Program-made: the position numbers and the translations under genes
In this document: piece by piece, positions 25,357-33,953 of the stretch
Position numbering within the stretch: the stretch's first letter is position 1
Layout of the letters: every line of letters starts with the position of its first letter
The notes under the pieces: generated by a model
The model's input: only the letters and a program-made list of their open reading frames with translations
Database searches by the model: none
What the model was told of the DNA's origin: nothing
Source: Flavobacterium silvisoli
GTDB taxonomy: Bacteria; Bacteroidota; Bacteroidia; Flavobacteriales; Flavobacteriaceae
Direction: 5' to 3'
DNA: 64,000 bases
Assembly (NCBI RefSeq): GCF_004329815.1
Contig: NZ_SJPE01000006.1
Coordinates: forward strand, 1 to 64,000

Positions 25357-27963
25357 TTGTCAGTCAAAGAAAACAAAGCCAAGGAAACCCCTTTAATGAA
25401 ACAATACAACGAGATAAAAAGAAAATATCCCGATGCGTGTTTGTTGTTCAGGGTAGGGGATTTTTATGAAACTTTTGGAGAAGATGCCATCAGAGCTTCA
25501 AAGATTTTGGGAATTGTTTTGACTAAGCGGGGTGCAGGTACAGAAACCGAAACTGCTTTGGCCGGTTTTCCGCATCATTCTTTGAATACGTATCTGCCTA
25601 AGTTGGTAAAGGCCGGATTGCGCGTAGCCATCTGTGACCAGTTGGAAGATCCCAAAATGACCAAGACCATTGTTAAACGTGGAGTGACCGAATTAGTGAC
25701 GCCCGGTGTATCTATGAACGATGAGGTTTTGCAGGCTAAATCCAATAACTTTTTGGCTTCGATTTATTTTGGTAAAAAAAATCTGGGTGTGGCTTTTTTG
25801 GATGTTTCAACCGGAGAATTTTTAACGGCACAAGGAAACGAAGAATACATTGATAAGCTGTTGCAAAACTTCAGTCCCAGCGAGATTTTGATTCAAAAAA
25901 ATAACAAAGTCCAATTTAAAGAAGCTTTTGGCGAAGACTTTAATGTGTTTTATTTGGAAGATTGGGTGTATAAAGAGGATTATGCGCAGGAAACCCTTAT
26001 GAATCATTTTCAAACCAATTCGTTAAAAGGTTTTGGTGTTGAAGAGTTGACAGATGGTGTGATTGCCTCGGGAGCCATTCTTTATTATTTATCAGAAACA
26101 CAGCATAACAAATTACAGCACATCACCAACATCAATCGTATAGCCGAAGATGCCTATGTTTGGATGGATCGTTTTACCATTCGCAACCTCGAGTTGTATC
26201 ACAGTACTTCACAAAATGCAGTAACCCTTCTGGATGTTATCGATCGAACGCTGTCGCCTATGGGCTCAAGATTGTTGAAACGTTGGCTGGCTTTGCCTTT
26301 GAAAGATATAAATAAAATAAGAGGCCGTCATGAAGTGGTTGCATATTTGAAAGACAACCAGGAAATTCTTCAAAAGATACAATATCAAATCAAACAAATA
26401 TCTGATTTGGAACGTTTGATATCCAAAGTGGCTACCGGGAAAATTTCGCCTCGTGAAGTCATTTATTTAAAAGAATCACTGGATGCCATAATTCCGATTA
26501 AGAGTATTGCTTTGGAAAGTAAACAAGAAGCAGTCCGAGTTATCGGAGATAATTTGCATGCTTGTGATTTGCTTCGTGAGAAAATACAAACTACTCTCAA
26601 TCAAGATGCTCCGGTAGCCATTGCTAAAGGAAACGCAATTGCAATGGGGGTTCATGCAGAATTAGATGAACTGCGCAGCATTGCTTTTTCAGGAAAAGAA
26701 TATTTAGAAGGTATTGAAGCCCGCGAATCGGAGCGTACCGGAATTACTTCTCTCAAAATCTCCTTTAATAACGTATTCGGATATTATATTGAAGTTCGAA
26801 ATACGCACAAAGATAAAGTGCCTTCCGAATGGATTCGCAAGCAAACCTTGGTCAATGCGGAGCGTTACATTACTGAGGAACTGAAAGAATACGAGACCAA
26901 AATCCTCGGAGCCGAAGAAAAAATACACCAAATCGAAAGTCATTTGTTTGAACAACTGGTGGTTTGGATTGGGACCTACATCAAACAAGTGCAGTTGAAT
27001 GCAAATTTGGTGGCTCAGCTTGATTGTCTTACGTCTTTTGCACAATTGGCCATAGAGAACAATTACGTTTGTCCTATTCTGGATGACACATTTGAACTGG
27101 AAATTACCAATGGTCGTCATCCTGTGATTGAAAAACAGTTGCCGGTCGGAGTTCCTTATGTAGCCAATGATGTTTTTTTAGATAGAGATATTCAACAGTT
27201 AATCATGATTACCGGACCAAACATGTCGGGTAAGTCGGCTATATTGCGTCAAACAGCTTTGATTGTGTTGTTGGCTCAAATGGGAAGTTTTGTCCCGGCC
27301 GAGAAAGTAAGAATGGGTGTGGTAGATAAAATATTTACAAGAGTAGGAGCCAGTGATAATATTTCTATGGGCGAATCAACATTCATGGTTGAAATGAATG
27401 AAACAGCATCTATTCTTAACAATATTTCAGACAGAAGTTTAGTGCTTTTAGATGAAATCGGACGCGGAACCAGTACGTATGACGGAATTTCCATTGCATG
27501 GGCAATCGCGGAATTTTTGCATGAAAATCCGGCACGGCCAAAAACACTGTTTGCAACTCATTATCATGAACTCAATGAAATGAGTGAGTTGTTGCCTAGA
27601 ATTCAGAATTATAATGTTTCGGTAAAAGAACTTAAGGATACGGTTTTGTTTATCAGAAAGCTGGTTAAAGGAGGGAGCGCCCACAGCTTCGGAATACACG
27701 TAGCCAAGATGGCCGGCATGCCTCAAATGGTGATTCAGAAAGCCCAGAAACTTTTGAAGAAGTTAGAAAAGAATCATTCCAGTGATGCGCTCAACACCAT
27801 CAAATCGGCCAAAGATGAAATGCAACTCAATATTTTCAGCATGGATGATCCTTTGTTGGAAGAAATCAGGGAAGATATATTGAATTTAGACATCAATACG
27901 TTGACGCCGGTTGAAGCGTTGATGAAGTTGAATGAGCTGAAAAGAATGCTGACCAAAAAATAA
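25357..27963 (+). CDS. mutS: DNA mismatch repair protein MutS
   Basis: 868 residues. It recognises mismatches and recruits MutL. The mismatch-reading motif is GDFYE with Phe36 and Glu38, the same numbering as in E. coli, which supports the TTG start at 25357; the next candidate is an ATG 13 codons in. Walker A is GPNMSGKS (620-627), followed by MGESTFMVEM and LLDEIGRGTSTYDG (Walker B and signature), and FATHYHEL. The C-terminal helix-turn-helix region is present. No promoter was found in the 150-bp AT-rich upstream gap. The tRNA locus follows. Confidence 0.95.
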   Translation: MSVKENKAKETPLMKQYNEIKRKYPDACLLFRVGDFYETFGEDAIRASKILGIVLTKRGAGTETETALAGFPHHSLNTYLPKLVKAGLRVAICDQLEDPKMTKTIVKRGVTELVTPGVSMNDEVLQAKSNNFLASIYFGKKNLGVAFLDVSTGEFLTAQGNEEYIDKLLQNFSPSEILIQKNNKVQFKEAFGEDFNVFYLEDWVYKEDYAQETLMNHFQTNSLKGFGVEELTDGVIASGAILYYLSETQHNKLQHITNINRIAEDAYVWMDRFTIRNLELYHSTSQNAVTLLDVIDRTLSPMGSRLLKRWLALPLKDINKIRGRHEVVAYLKDNQEILQKIQYQIKQISDLERLISKVATGKISPREVIYLKESLDAIIPIKSIALESKQEAVRVIGDNLHACDLLREKIQTTLNQDAPVAIAKGNAIAMGVHAELDELRSIAFSGKEYLEGIEARESERTGITSLKISFNNVFGYYIEVRNTHKDKVPSEWIRKQTLVNAERYITEELKEYETKILGAEEKIHQIESHLFEQLVVWIGTYIKQVQLNANLVAQLDCLTSFAQLAIENNYVCPILDDTFELEITNGRHPVIEKQLPVGVPYVANDVFLDRDIQQLIMITGPNMSGKSAILRQTALIVLLAQMGSFVPAEKVRMGVVDKIFTRVGASDNISMGESTFMVEMNETASILNNISDRSLVLLDEIGRGTSTYDGISIAWAIAEFLHENPARPKTLFATHYHELNEMSELLPRIQNYNVSVKELKDTVLFIRKLVKGGSAHSFGIHVAKMAGMPQMVIQKAQKLLKKLEKNHSSDALNTIKSAKDEMQLNIFSMDDPLLEEIREDILNLDINTLTPVEALMKLNELKRMLTKK

Positions 27964-28027
27964 TGTGCATCGCTTGATTTTGCTAATCAGGGAATTAGAT
28001 TTTCAAAAAGTTTTTTTCAAAAAAAGG

Positions 28028-28058
28028 TTTGTATAATTCAATTTAAGTATTACATTTG
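28028..28058 (+). promoter_or_regulatory. Promoter of the tRNA-Gly/tRNA-Leu locus
   Basis: TTTG (28028-28031) is separated by 19 bp from TACATTTG (28051-28058), a full match to the Bacteroidota -33/-7 consensus. The first tRNA begins 48 bp further on. Confidence 0.8.
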
Positions 28059-28105
28059 CATCCGCAATACGGCACAAGTGTTGCGGTTCTTATACAATTT
28101 GAAAT

Positions 28106-28178
28106 GCGAAAATAGCTCAGTTGGTAGAGCGCAACCTTGCCAAGGTTGAGGTCGCGGGTTCGAGCCCCGTTTTTCGCT
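28106..28178 (+). tRNA. tRNA-Gly (anticodon GCC)
   Basis: 73 bases folding into a full cloverleaf. The acceptor GCGAAAA pairs with TTTTCGC, the D-arm is GCTCAGTTGGTAGAGC, the anticodon stem-loop CAACC-TTGCCAA-GGTTG carries GCC, and the T-arm contains GGTTCGAGCCCC. No CCA is encoded. It is the first of two tRNAs, 13 bp apart, under one promoter. Confidence 0.97.
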
Positions 28179-28191
28179 CAATAACGATTAC

Positions 28192-28277
28192 GCTCGGATG
28201 GTGAAATTGGTAGACACGCTGGACTTAAAATCCAGTGAACAGCAATGTTCGTGCGGGTTCAAGTCCCGCTCTGAGTA
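28192..28277 (+). tRNA. tRNA-Leu (anticodon TAA)
   Basis: 86 bases with a long variable arm, as expected for class II tRNA-Leu. The acceptor GCTCGGA pairs with TCTGAGT (two G-U pairs), the anticodon loop CTTAAAA carries TAA, and the T-arm is CGGGTTCAAGTCCCG. CCA is not encoded. A strong terminator follows immediately. Confidence 0.97.
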
Positions 28278-28278
28278 C

Positions 28279-28312
28279 AAAGCCTCAAACTTTAATGTTT
28301 GAGGCTTTTTTG
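28279..28312 (+). terminator. Terminator of the tRNA operon
   Basis: Twelve-bp stem AAAGCCTCAAAC / GTTTGAGGCTTT, six-base loop, then a T-run. Confidence 0.93.
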
Positions 28313-28338
28313 TTTTAATCTCTTTTGTAAAGAAACTT

Positions 28339-28686
28339 ATGGGGACTTTTGTTATAAGCCGAAAAAAAAATGACGAATACAAGTTTGAGTTTGTTTCCCG
28401 AAGGGGGAAGACTATTTTGATTAGCGCCGGTTATGAATTGCGGTTTGAATGTGAAGAGGAAATAGAAGTGATAAAAGCTGCTTTAAATACTTGCAGTTAT
28501 CTGCGTTTTAAAACCAGTAAAGGAAAATGCTTCTTTAAGTTAATGCTGAATGAAAAGGTAGTGGCAACCAGTAGAAAATATGCTACTGAATTGATGATGC
28601 AGAAAGGTATTCAGGAGATTAGTAAGTATGCGTCCAAGGCAGAAGTACTTGATTTTTCGGGAGGTGATTTTGTTTTTCCTGATTAA
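28339..28686 (+). CDS. DUF1508/YegP-family protein
   Basis: 115 residues, cytoplasmic. Two related halves: TFVISRKKNDEYKFEFVSRR near residue 3 and CFFKLMLNEKVVATSRKYAT near residue 62, the latter followed by KGIQEISKYASKAEVLDFSG. The YegP/DUF1508 fold is a small beta-alpha module, often duplicated; the first half here is degenerate. Function is unknown in the family. It stands alone between the tRNA operon and a shared terminator, with a 52-bp upstream gap that lacks a clear promoter box. Confidence 0.83.
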   Translation: MGTFVISRKKNDEYKFEFVSRRGKTILISAGYELRFECEEEIEVIKAALNTCSYLRFKTSKGKCFFKLMLNEKVVATSRKYATELMMQKGIQEISKYASKAEVLDFSGGDFVFPD

Positions 28687-28716
28687 TACAGCTCTGCGAA
28701 AGTTGATATAATAAAG

Positions 28717-28741
28717 AAAGCCACGCATTGCGTGGCTTTAA
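28717..28741. terminator. Bidirectional terminator between DUF1508 and Ala-rich lipoprotein genes
   Basis: Perfect ten-bp stem AAAGCCACGC / GCGTGGCTTT with an ATT loop; AT-rich flanks on both sides. Confidence 0.85.
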
Positions 28742-28769
28742 TTCTTTAAAGATAACTAGTGTGTACTAA

Positions 28770-29000
28770 TTATTTTTTTGCAGGTGCAGCTGGAGCAGCT
28801 TCAGCTGGAGCAGCTTCTGCTTTAGCAGCAGTTGTGTCAGCAGCAGGAGCAGCAGTTGTATCAGCAGCAGGAGCAGCAGCAGTGTCAACAGCCTCAACAG
28901 CAGTTGAATCAGTAGCAGCTTCAGCATTAGCATCAGCTTGTTTACAAGATACTACAGTTAATGCAGCAACAACAGCTAAACTTAAAAATACTTTTTTCAT
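28770..29000 (-). CDS. Small Ala-rich lipoprotein
   Basis: 76 residues. Lipoprotein signal peptide MKKVFLSLAVVAALTVVSCK (lipobox VVSC, Cys19), then a mature chain of Ala, Thr, Asp, Glu and Pro with two copies of PAADTTA and related repeats, ending in PAKK. The composition suggests a disordered, acidic surface or periplasmic tail. It has its own -7 box and terminator, so it is a monocistronic gene that may be strongly expressed. The antisense frame is open only because of the low-complexity sequence. Function unknown. Confidence 0.8.
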   Translation of the reverse strand: MKKVFLSLAVVAALTVVSCKQADANAEAATDSTAVEAVDTAAAPAADTTAAPAADTTAAKAEAAPAEAAPAAPAKK

Positions 29001-29037
29001 CTTACTTAATTATAAAAGGTTAATTATTAATTCGAGG

Positions 29038-29045
29038 CAAAGATA
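29038..29045 (-). promoter_or_regulatory. -7 box of the Ala-rich lipoprotein gene
   Basis: TATCTTTG on the minus strand, 37 bp upstream of the ATG, fits TAnnTTTG. Confidence 0.55.
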
Positions 29046-29157
29046 TAAATTTTTTTATTCGGAAAAACTTTTATTTAACTTTTTTTAAAAATCTCTATTT
29101 TTGCTTCCGTTTCTATTTAACAACAATCGTGCCAAAGTTTAAAATAAAGTTAAAAAA

Positions 29158-31305
29158 TTATTTTTTCTTTTCGGCGGTGATGATTTTCATCTCTTTAATC
29201 AGGTTTTGAGCACCGGCAAATTTATCTACGATAAACAGTACATAACGCAGGTCAACCATAATATTTCTGCATATTTCGGGCGAATAATAGATGTCGCTCA
29301 TGGTACCTTCCCAAACACGGTCAAAATTCAATCCGATTAAATTACCGTTGGCATCCAAGGCCGGACTACCCGAGTTGCCTCCCGTAGTATGATTGGTGGC
29401 AATAAAAGCTAGCGGCATTTTCCCATTAGAGCCATACATGCCATAATCTTTGGTATTATACAGATCAATTAGTTTTTTCGGAACGTCAAATTCATAATCG
29501 CCCGGAATGTATTTTTCCATCACCCCATCCAAATAAGTAAACGGTTCGTAAATCACGCCGTCATTGGGTTTGTAGCCTTTTACTTTTCCGTACGTTACGC
29601 GCAAGGTGCTGTTAGCATCCGGGAATATGCGCGCGGATTTCGGACTCAATTCCAAAATGGCTTTCATGTAAGTGCGTTGGGTAGCGATGTTTTTTAAATT
29701 GATTTCATCGTATCTAGGGGCTACATTTTTTAAGTAACCATCTGCCATGGCTTTGATTACTTTGAATCCATTGTCTTTGTTAATGTTTTCCAACACGGTT
29801 TTAGAGTCGCCGGTCAATAGTACTTTTATTTTGTCGTAAGTAACCAATTGTGATTTGGTGAAAACATCGTTTGCCAGTACTTCAGGATTGACATTCTCAA
29901 AGAAACTTGGCAAAAATGGCTTCGGATATCTTTTAACATAAATACCGATCAGCTGCTCGAATACTTTTTGATCTACTGCCGGGTTGAAATCTTTGTAGAA
30001 ATCGCCCAAACCGTTGATTAAAGTGTTTCTGCGGTCGTTAAAAGATTGTTCGCCTTTGTTATTGTAAATCTGCTCCAACTGATACAATTTGTATCCCAAC
30101 GTCAGAATTTCGGTGTTTCGCAAAGCGATTTCAGTAAATAAATCTCTGGCTAAGGCATAGTCCTTAATATCATTGTAATTTTTTTCAAAATCACTCAATA
30201 AGCTGCCGTATTCAGACTGTTTTCCGGCTTTGTTGACTTTTTCAAGAAAATCTTTTTCAAATTTTTGTTTGACCCCAATGGCATTCGACTTTTTCAAGCC
30301 TTTGGTTTCGCCTATCCATTTCTTCCAATAATTGGCTACACCGGCATATTTTGAGGCGTACTGAATTTTAATCGCATTGTCTTTGCGCATAAAGCCATCC
30401 TGTACTTTCAAAGCGGCATCGCGCACTTCAATCTTTGCCGGATTGAGGGTGTTTACAATTTGATCAACTGCATACGAAGGCAAATATTCCTGTGTTCTTC
30501 CGGGATAGCCCATTACCATCGTGAAGTCGTTTTCTTTTACGCCTTTGATAGAAATAGGGAAAAAGTATTTCGGTTTGTACGGAACGTTGTCAGCCGAGTA
30601 TTCTGCCGGTCGGTTGTTTTTGTCGGCATAAATTCTGAACATAGAAAAGTCTCCTGTATGGCGCGGCCAAACCCAGTTATCAGTATCAGAGCCAAATTTT
30701 CCTATCGAACTTGGCGGCGCCCCAACCAATCGAATGTCTTTATAGGTTTCGGTCACGAAAAGAAGGTATTGGTTTCCGTCGTAAAAGGTACGGATGCTGT
30801 TTTCCTGCCAAGCTTCTTTGGGTAAGGTTTTGGTCAGATTGCTGATGTTTTCCTGAATTTTCTTTTGCTTGTCCACTTCGGCAGAAATGGCGGCAACTCC
30901 TTCCATCACTTTAGTGGTCACGTCTTCAATGCGAATGACGAAAGTCACGACCATTCCTTTGTTGGGCAGTTCATCTTCCATTTTGTAGGCCCAAAAGCCA
31001 TTGGTTAAATAATCGTGGTCAACCGAAGAATGGTTTTGAATGGCATCAAACCCGCAATGGTGGTTGGTTAAAATCAACCCTTTATCCGAAATCACTTCGG
31101 CAGTGCAGCCACCGTCAAATTGGGGTACGGCATCTTTTAAACTCGATTTGTTGATGGAATAAATCTGTTCTGCTGTGATTTTCATGCCCAGATTTTTCAT
31201 TTCGTTTTCGTTCATTCCTTTCAAAAGCGAAGGAATCCACATGCCGCCTTGTTGGGCATTTACCTGAACAAAAACAAATAAAAGAAGAAGTCTTAAAAAT
31301 TTCAT
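29158..31305 (-). CDS. S46 family dipeptidyl-peptidase, predicted DPP11-like (Asp/Glu-specific)
   Basis: 715 residues with signal peptide MKFLRLLLLFVFVQVNA. The chymotrypsin-type triad is His83 (TNHHCGFD), Asp219 (WPRHTGDFSMF) and Ser645 (GGNSGSPALD); spacing matches the S46 enzymes of Porphyromonas. These periplasmic enzymes remove dipeptides from peptide N-termini, feeding amino acid catabolism. In the studied S46 enzymes the residue 18 positions after the catalytic Ser sets specificity: Gly in DPP7, Arg in DPP11. Here it is Arg663 (GLNFDRVWEG), which predicts cleavage after Asp or Glu. It starts 37 bp after the stop of waaA and is probably co-transcribed with it. Confidence 0.93.
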   Translation of the reverse strand: MKFLRLLLLFVFVQVNAQQGGMWIPSLLKGMNENEMKNLGMKITAEQIYSINKSSLKDAVPQFDGGCTAEVISDKGLILTNHHCGFDAIQNHSSVDHDYLTNGFWAYKMEDELPNKGMVVTFVIRIEDVTTKVMEGVAAISAEVDKQKKIQENISNLTKTLPKEAWQENSIRTFYDGNQYLLFVTETYKDIRLVGAPPSSIGKFGSDTDNWVWPRHTGDFSMFRIYADKNNRPAEYSADNVPYKPKYFFPISIKGVKENDFTMVMGYPGRTQEYLPSYAVDQIVNTLNPAKIEVRDAALKVQDGFMRKDNAIKIQYASKYAGVANYWKKWIGETKGLKKSNAIGVKQKFEKDFLEKVNKAGKQSEYGSLLSDFEKNYNDIKDYALARDLFTEIALRNTEILTLGYKLYQLEQIYNNKGEQSFNDRRNTLINGLGDFYKDFNPAVDQKVFEQLIGIYVKRYPKPFLPSFFENVNPEVLANDVFTKSQLVTYDKIKVLLTGDSKTVLENINKDNGFKVIKAMADGYLKNVAPRYDEINLKNIATQRTYMKAILELSPKSARIFPDANSTLRVTYGKVKGYKPNDGVIYEPFTYLDGVMEKYIPGDYEFDVPKKLIDLYNTKDYGMYGSNGKMPLAFIATNHTTGGNSGSPALDANGNLIGLNFDRVWEGTMSDIYYSPEICRNIMVDLRYVLFIVDKFAGAQNLIKEMKIITAEKKK

Positions 31306-31342
31306 GTCAATTTAGTTTTGAAGTATGTGTTTGTTAAATGTT

Positions 31343-32578
31343 TTATTTGTTACAAAGATGTTTCATAATCACTTCGGTGGCGCCTTTATTCATTTGCACG
31401 AAAGTGGCGCAAATATGCCCTTTTTCGTGACGAATGTCGGTATTGGCAATCAAAAGATTGAAGGCATCGTTGAGTTGCTCTTGATTGTTTACAGAAATAC
31501 AGCCTTCCAAATTGACCAGTGCAGTGGCTTCGGCAAAATGCGAATAATTGGGACCCAGCACAATCGGAATGCCAAAGGTTGCCGGTTCTAAGAGATTGTG
31601 TACGCCGGGATTTCCAAAACCACCGCCTACATAAGCAATGTCGGCATAACGGTAGATTTTGGTCAAAAGACCAATCGTATCAATGATAAAAACCTGAAAA
31701 TCGGCCGGATTGTGGTTTTCTTTTTCCGAAAATAAAAGTGTCTTTCTTGAAATGGCCTTTTTCAATTCCTGAATTTGGTCGGCTTTGATGTTGTGCGGCG
31801 CAATGATGAATTTGACGCTTTCGGGCGCTTGGTTGATGAAGTGGATTAGCAAAGCTTCATCTTTTGGCCACGAACTTCCAATGACAATAGTGATTTTTCC
31901 GTCTTTAAAATGTGCTATAAAATCAAGAGAGTTATCGCGATCCAAAATCGAAACCACGCGATCAAAACGCGTATCGCCGGAGATTTTTACGTTTTGATAC
32001 CCCAAAGATTGCAGCAGCTTTTTAGAACTTTCATTTTGCACAAAAAAGTAATCAAACGTTTGCAAAGCCTTTCTGTAGAAACCGCCATACCACTTGAAAA
32101 AAGCCTGATTTTCTCTGAAAATCCCCGATATCAAATAGGTCGTAATGCCTGCTTTTTTCAATGCGTTCAAATAATTGGGCCAATATTCGTATTTGATAAA
32201 AAAGACCAAATCGGGATGTGCCAATTTTAAAAATTCACGGGCATTGCTTTGGGTGTCCAAAGGCAGATAAACGGTCACATCGGCGATGGTATTATTTTTT
32301 CGGACTTCATATCCAGATGGCGAAAAGAACGTCAGTATAATTTTGTGATTCGGGAATTTCTGTTTGATTTTTTCCATCACCGGCAGTCCTTGTTCGAATT
32401 CGCCGAGCGAAGCCGCATGAAACCAAATGGTCTTGTCCTGCGGATTGATTTTCTCTGCCAAAGTTTGAAAGACAGTGGTTCTGCCATCCACAAACAGTTT
32501 TATTTTGGGACTGAAAACCGCCAATAATTTAACGACTTGTGCGGCCAAAACCAGTAATAGATTGTATAGAAAAAGCAT
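31343..32578 (-). CDS. waaA: 3-deoxy-D-manno-octulosonic acid (Kdo) transferase
   Basis: 411 residues, with one N-terminal membrane helix followed by a GT-B fold. WaaA (KdtA) adds Kdo to lipid IV-A at the cytoplasmic face of the inner membrane. Visible family blocks are WFHAASLGEFEQGLPVM, DLVFFIKYEYWPNYL, VIGSSWPKDEALL, RYADIAYVGGGFGNPGVHNL and LEPATFGIPIVLGPNYSHF. It lies upstream of the S46 peptidase gene and is divergent from a DegT aminotransferase, galE and other sugar genes, which suits surface polysaccharide synthesis. Confidence 0.95.
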   Translation of the reverse strand: MLFLYNLLLVLAAQVVKLLAVFSPKIKLFVDGRTTVFQTLAEKINPQDKTIWFHAASLGEFEQGLPVMEKIKQKFPNHKIILTFFSPSGYEVRKNNTIADVTVYLPLDTQSNAREFLKLAHPDLVFFIKYEYWPNYLNALKKAGITTYLISGIFRENQAFFKWYGGFYRKALQTFDYFFVQNESSKKLLQSLGYQNVKISGDTRFDRVVSILDRDNSLDFIAHFKDGKITIVIGSSWPKDEALLIHFINQAPESVKFIIAPHNIKADQIQELKKAISRKTLLFSEKENHNPADFQVFIIDTIGLLTKIYRYADIAYVGGGFGNPGVHNLLEPATFGIPIVLGPNYSHFAEATALVNLEGCISVNNQEQLNDAFNLLIANTDIRHEKGHICATFVQMNKGATEVIMKHLCNK

Positions 32579-32645
32579 CTCCTAATTTTTGTTGCGCTAA
32601 AATACGTTTCTTTTGCGGAATAGGATATTCTACTTCAGAATTTGT

Positions 32646-32653
32646 TACTTTTG
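32646..32653 (+). promoter_or_regulatory. -7 box upstream of the DegT aminotransferase
   Basis: TACTTTTG fits TAnnTTTG and lies 20 bp before the ATG at 32674. It helps reject an in-frame ATG far upstream at 32539, which lies inside waaA. Confidence 0.6.
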
Positions 32654-32673
32654 CTACGCTTAATTTTTACAAC

Positions 32674-33804
32674 ATGAGAAAGATTCAAATGGTTGACTTA
32701 AAAAGTCAATACGATAAAATAAAAGACACGGTTAACGCCTCTATTCAGGAAGTTTTAGATACCACCACTTATATCAACGGCCCTTTGGTGCATGAGTTTC
32801 AAAAGAATTTGGAGCAGTACCTCGACGTGAAACACGTGATTCCGTGTGCTAACGGAACCGACGCGCTTCAAATTGCCATGATGGCTTTGGATTTAAAACC
32901 GGGCGATGAGGTAATAACAGCCGATTTTACTTTTGCGGCCACCGTAGAAGTAATTGCACTGTTGCAACTGACGCCGGTTTTGGTCGATGTGGATATGGTC
33001 AATATGAACATTTCAATTGAGGCCATAAAAAAAGCCATTACGCCCAAAACCAAAGCTATTGTTCCGGTACATTTGTTCGGAAGAGCGGCCAATATGGAAG
33101 CCATCATGGCGATTGCCAAAGAACACAATTTATACGTAATCGAAGACAATGCACAGGCTATCGGTGCGAATTGCAAATTCTCTGACGGCACCAAGAAGAA
33201 AGCCGGAACGATAGGACATGTGGCTTCAACGTCCTTTTTCCCTTCTAAAAACTTGGGCTGTTATGGTGATGGTGGCGCTATTTTTACCAATGACGACGAT
33301 TTGGCACACAAAATTCGAGGTATTGTTAATCATGGGATGTATGTACGATACCACCACGATGTGGTTGGTGTAAACTCGCGTTTAGACAGTATACAGGCCG
33401 GGGTGTTGAATGCCAAATTACCGTTCTTGGATGCTTACGGAAAAGCACGTCAGGACGCGGCGCGTAAATATTCGGCGGCGTTTGAAGGCCATAAAAACAT
33501 CATTGCACCAACCATTTGTGACAACTGCGATTGCCACGTGTTTCACCAATACACTTTACGTATTATCGATGCCGATCGAAACGGACTGATGGAACATTTA
33601 TTGGCCAAAGGAATTCCGTGTGCTATTTATTACCCGATTCCGTTGCACAGTCAAAAAGCGTATGCGGACAGTCGTTACAAAGAAGAAGACTTTCCGGTGA
33701 CCAACCAGTTGGTGAAAGAAGTGATTTCGTTGCCCATGCACACCGAATTGGATGACGAACAAATCCAATTTATTACAGACAGCGTTTTGGAGTTTTTGAA
33801 ATAA
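32674..33804 (+). CDS. DegT/DnrJ/EryC1/StrS family aminotransferase
   Basis: 376 residues starting MRKIQMVDLKSQYD; an upstream ATG at 32539 would overlap waaA and add 45 unrelated residues. The PLP lysine is Lys192 in STSFFPSKNLGCYGDGG, with IEDNAQAIGA upstream (PLP ring stacking region). These enzymes aminate nucleotide-linked keto-sugars. The exact sugar is unknown, but galE downstream and waaA upstream point to surface polysaccharide or LPS sugars. A 46-residue membrane protein starts 1 bp after its stop and galE follows, so the three form an operon. Confidence 0.93.
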   Translation: MRKIQMVDLKSQYDKIKDTVNASIQEVLDTTTYINGPLVHEFQKNLEQYLDVKHVIPCANGTDALQIAMMALDLKPGDEVITADFTFAATVEVIALLQLTPVLVDVDMVNMNISIEAIKKAITPKTKAIVPVHLFGRAANMEAIMAIAKEHNLYVIEDNAQAIGANCKFSDGTKKKAGTIGHVASTSFFPSKNLGCYGDGGAIFTNDDDLAHKIRGIVNHGMYVRYHHDVVGVNSRLDSIQAGVLNAKLPFLDAYGKARQDAARKYSAAFEGHKNIIAPTICDNCDCHVFHQYTLRIIDADRNGLMEHLLAKGIPCAIYYPIPLHSQKAYADSRYKEEDFPVTNQLVKEVISLPMHTELDDEQIQFITDSVLEFLK

Positions 33805-33805
33805 A

Positions 33806-33946
33806 ATGGAAAAGGACAATAAAAAAATAGGGGTTCAGGTTCTGATTTTTGTTGTGGTTTTTGCCATCGCGTTTCTGGGAACAAAATATGTGATGTCGCA
33901 GTTAAAATCAAATAAAACCAAAGAAATAAAAGAATCAACAAAATAA
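33806..33946 (+). CDS. Small single-pass membrane protein (46 residues)
   Basis: The ATG at 33806 is 1 bp after the stop of the DegT gene; the stop at 33946 is 7 bp before galE. The product is MEKDNKKIGVQVLIFVVVFA, then IAFLGTKYVMSQLK and a Lys-rich tail. One hydrophobic helix (residues 10-25) flanked by Lys residues suggests an inner-membrane protein with a short charged cytoplasmic or periplasmic end. Tight spacing on both sides and the clean hydrophobic profile argue that it is translated. No family recognised; it may be an accessory to the sugar enzymes or an unrelated small protein. Confidence 0.68.
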   Translation: MEKDNKKIGVQVLIFVVVFAIAFLGTKYVMSQLKSNKTKEIKESTK

Positions 33947-33953
33947 CCGATTA

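Noticed and set aside
28759..29088. Plus-strand Ala/Ser-rich frame
   Set aside because: It is the antisense of the Ala-rich lipoprotein repeats; the minus strand has the signal peptide and promoter.
29096..29103. Plus-strand TATTTTTG box between two minus-strand genes
   Set aside because: No plus-strand gene follows and no -33 element is present; the motif is common by chance in AT-rich DNA.
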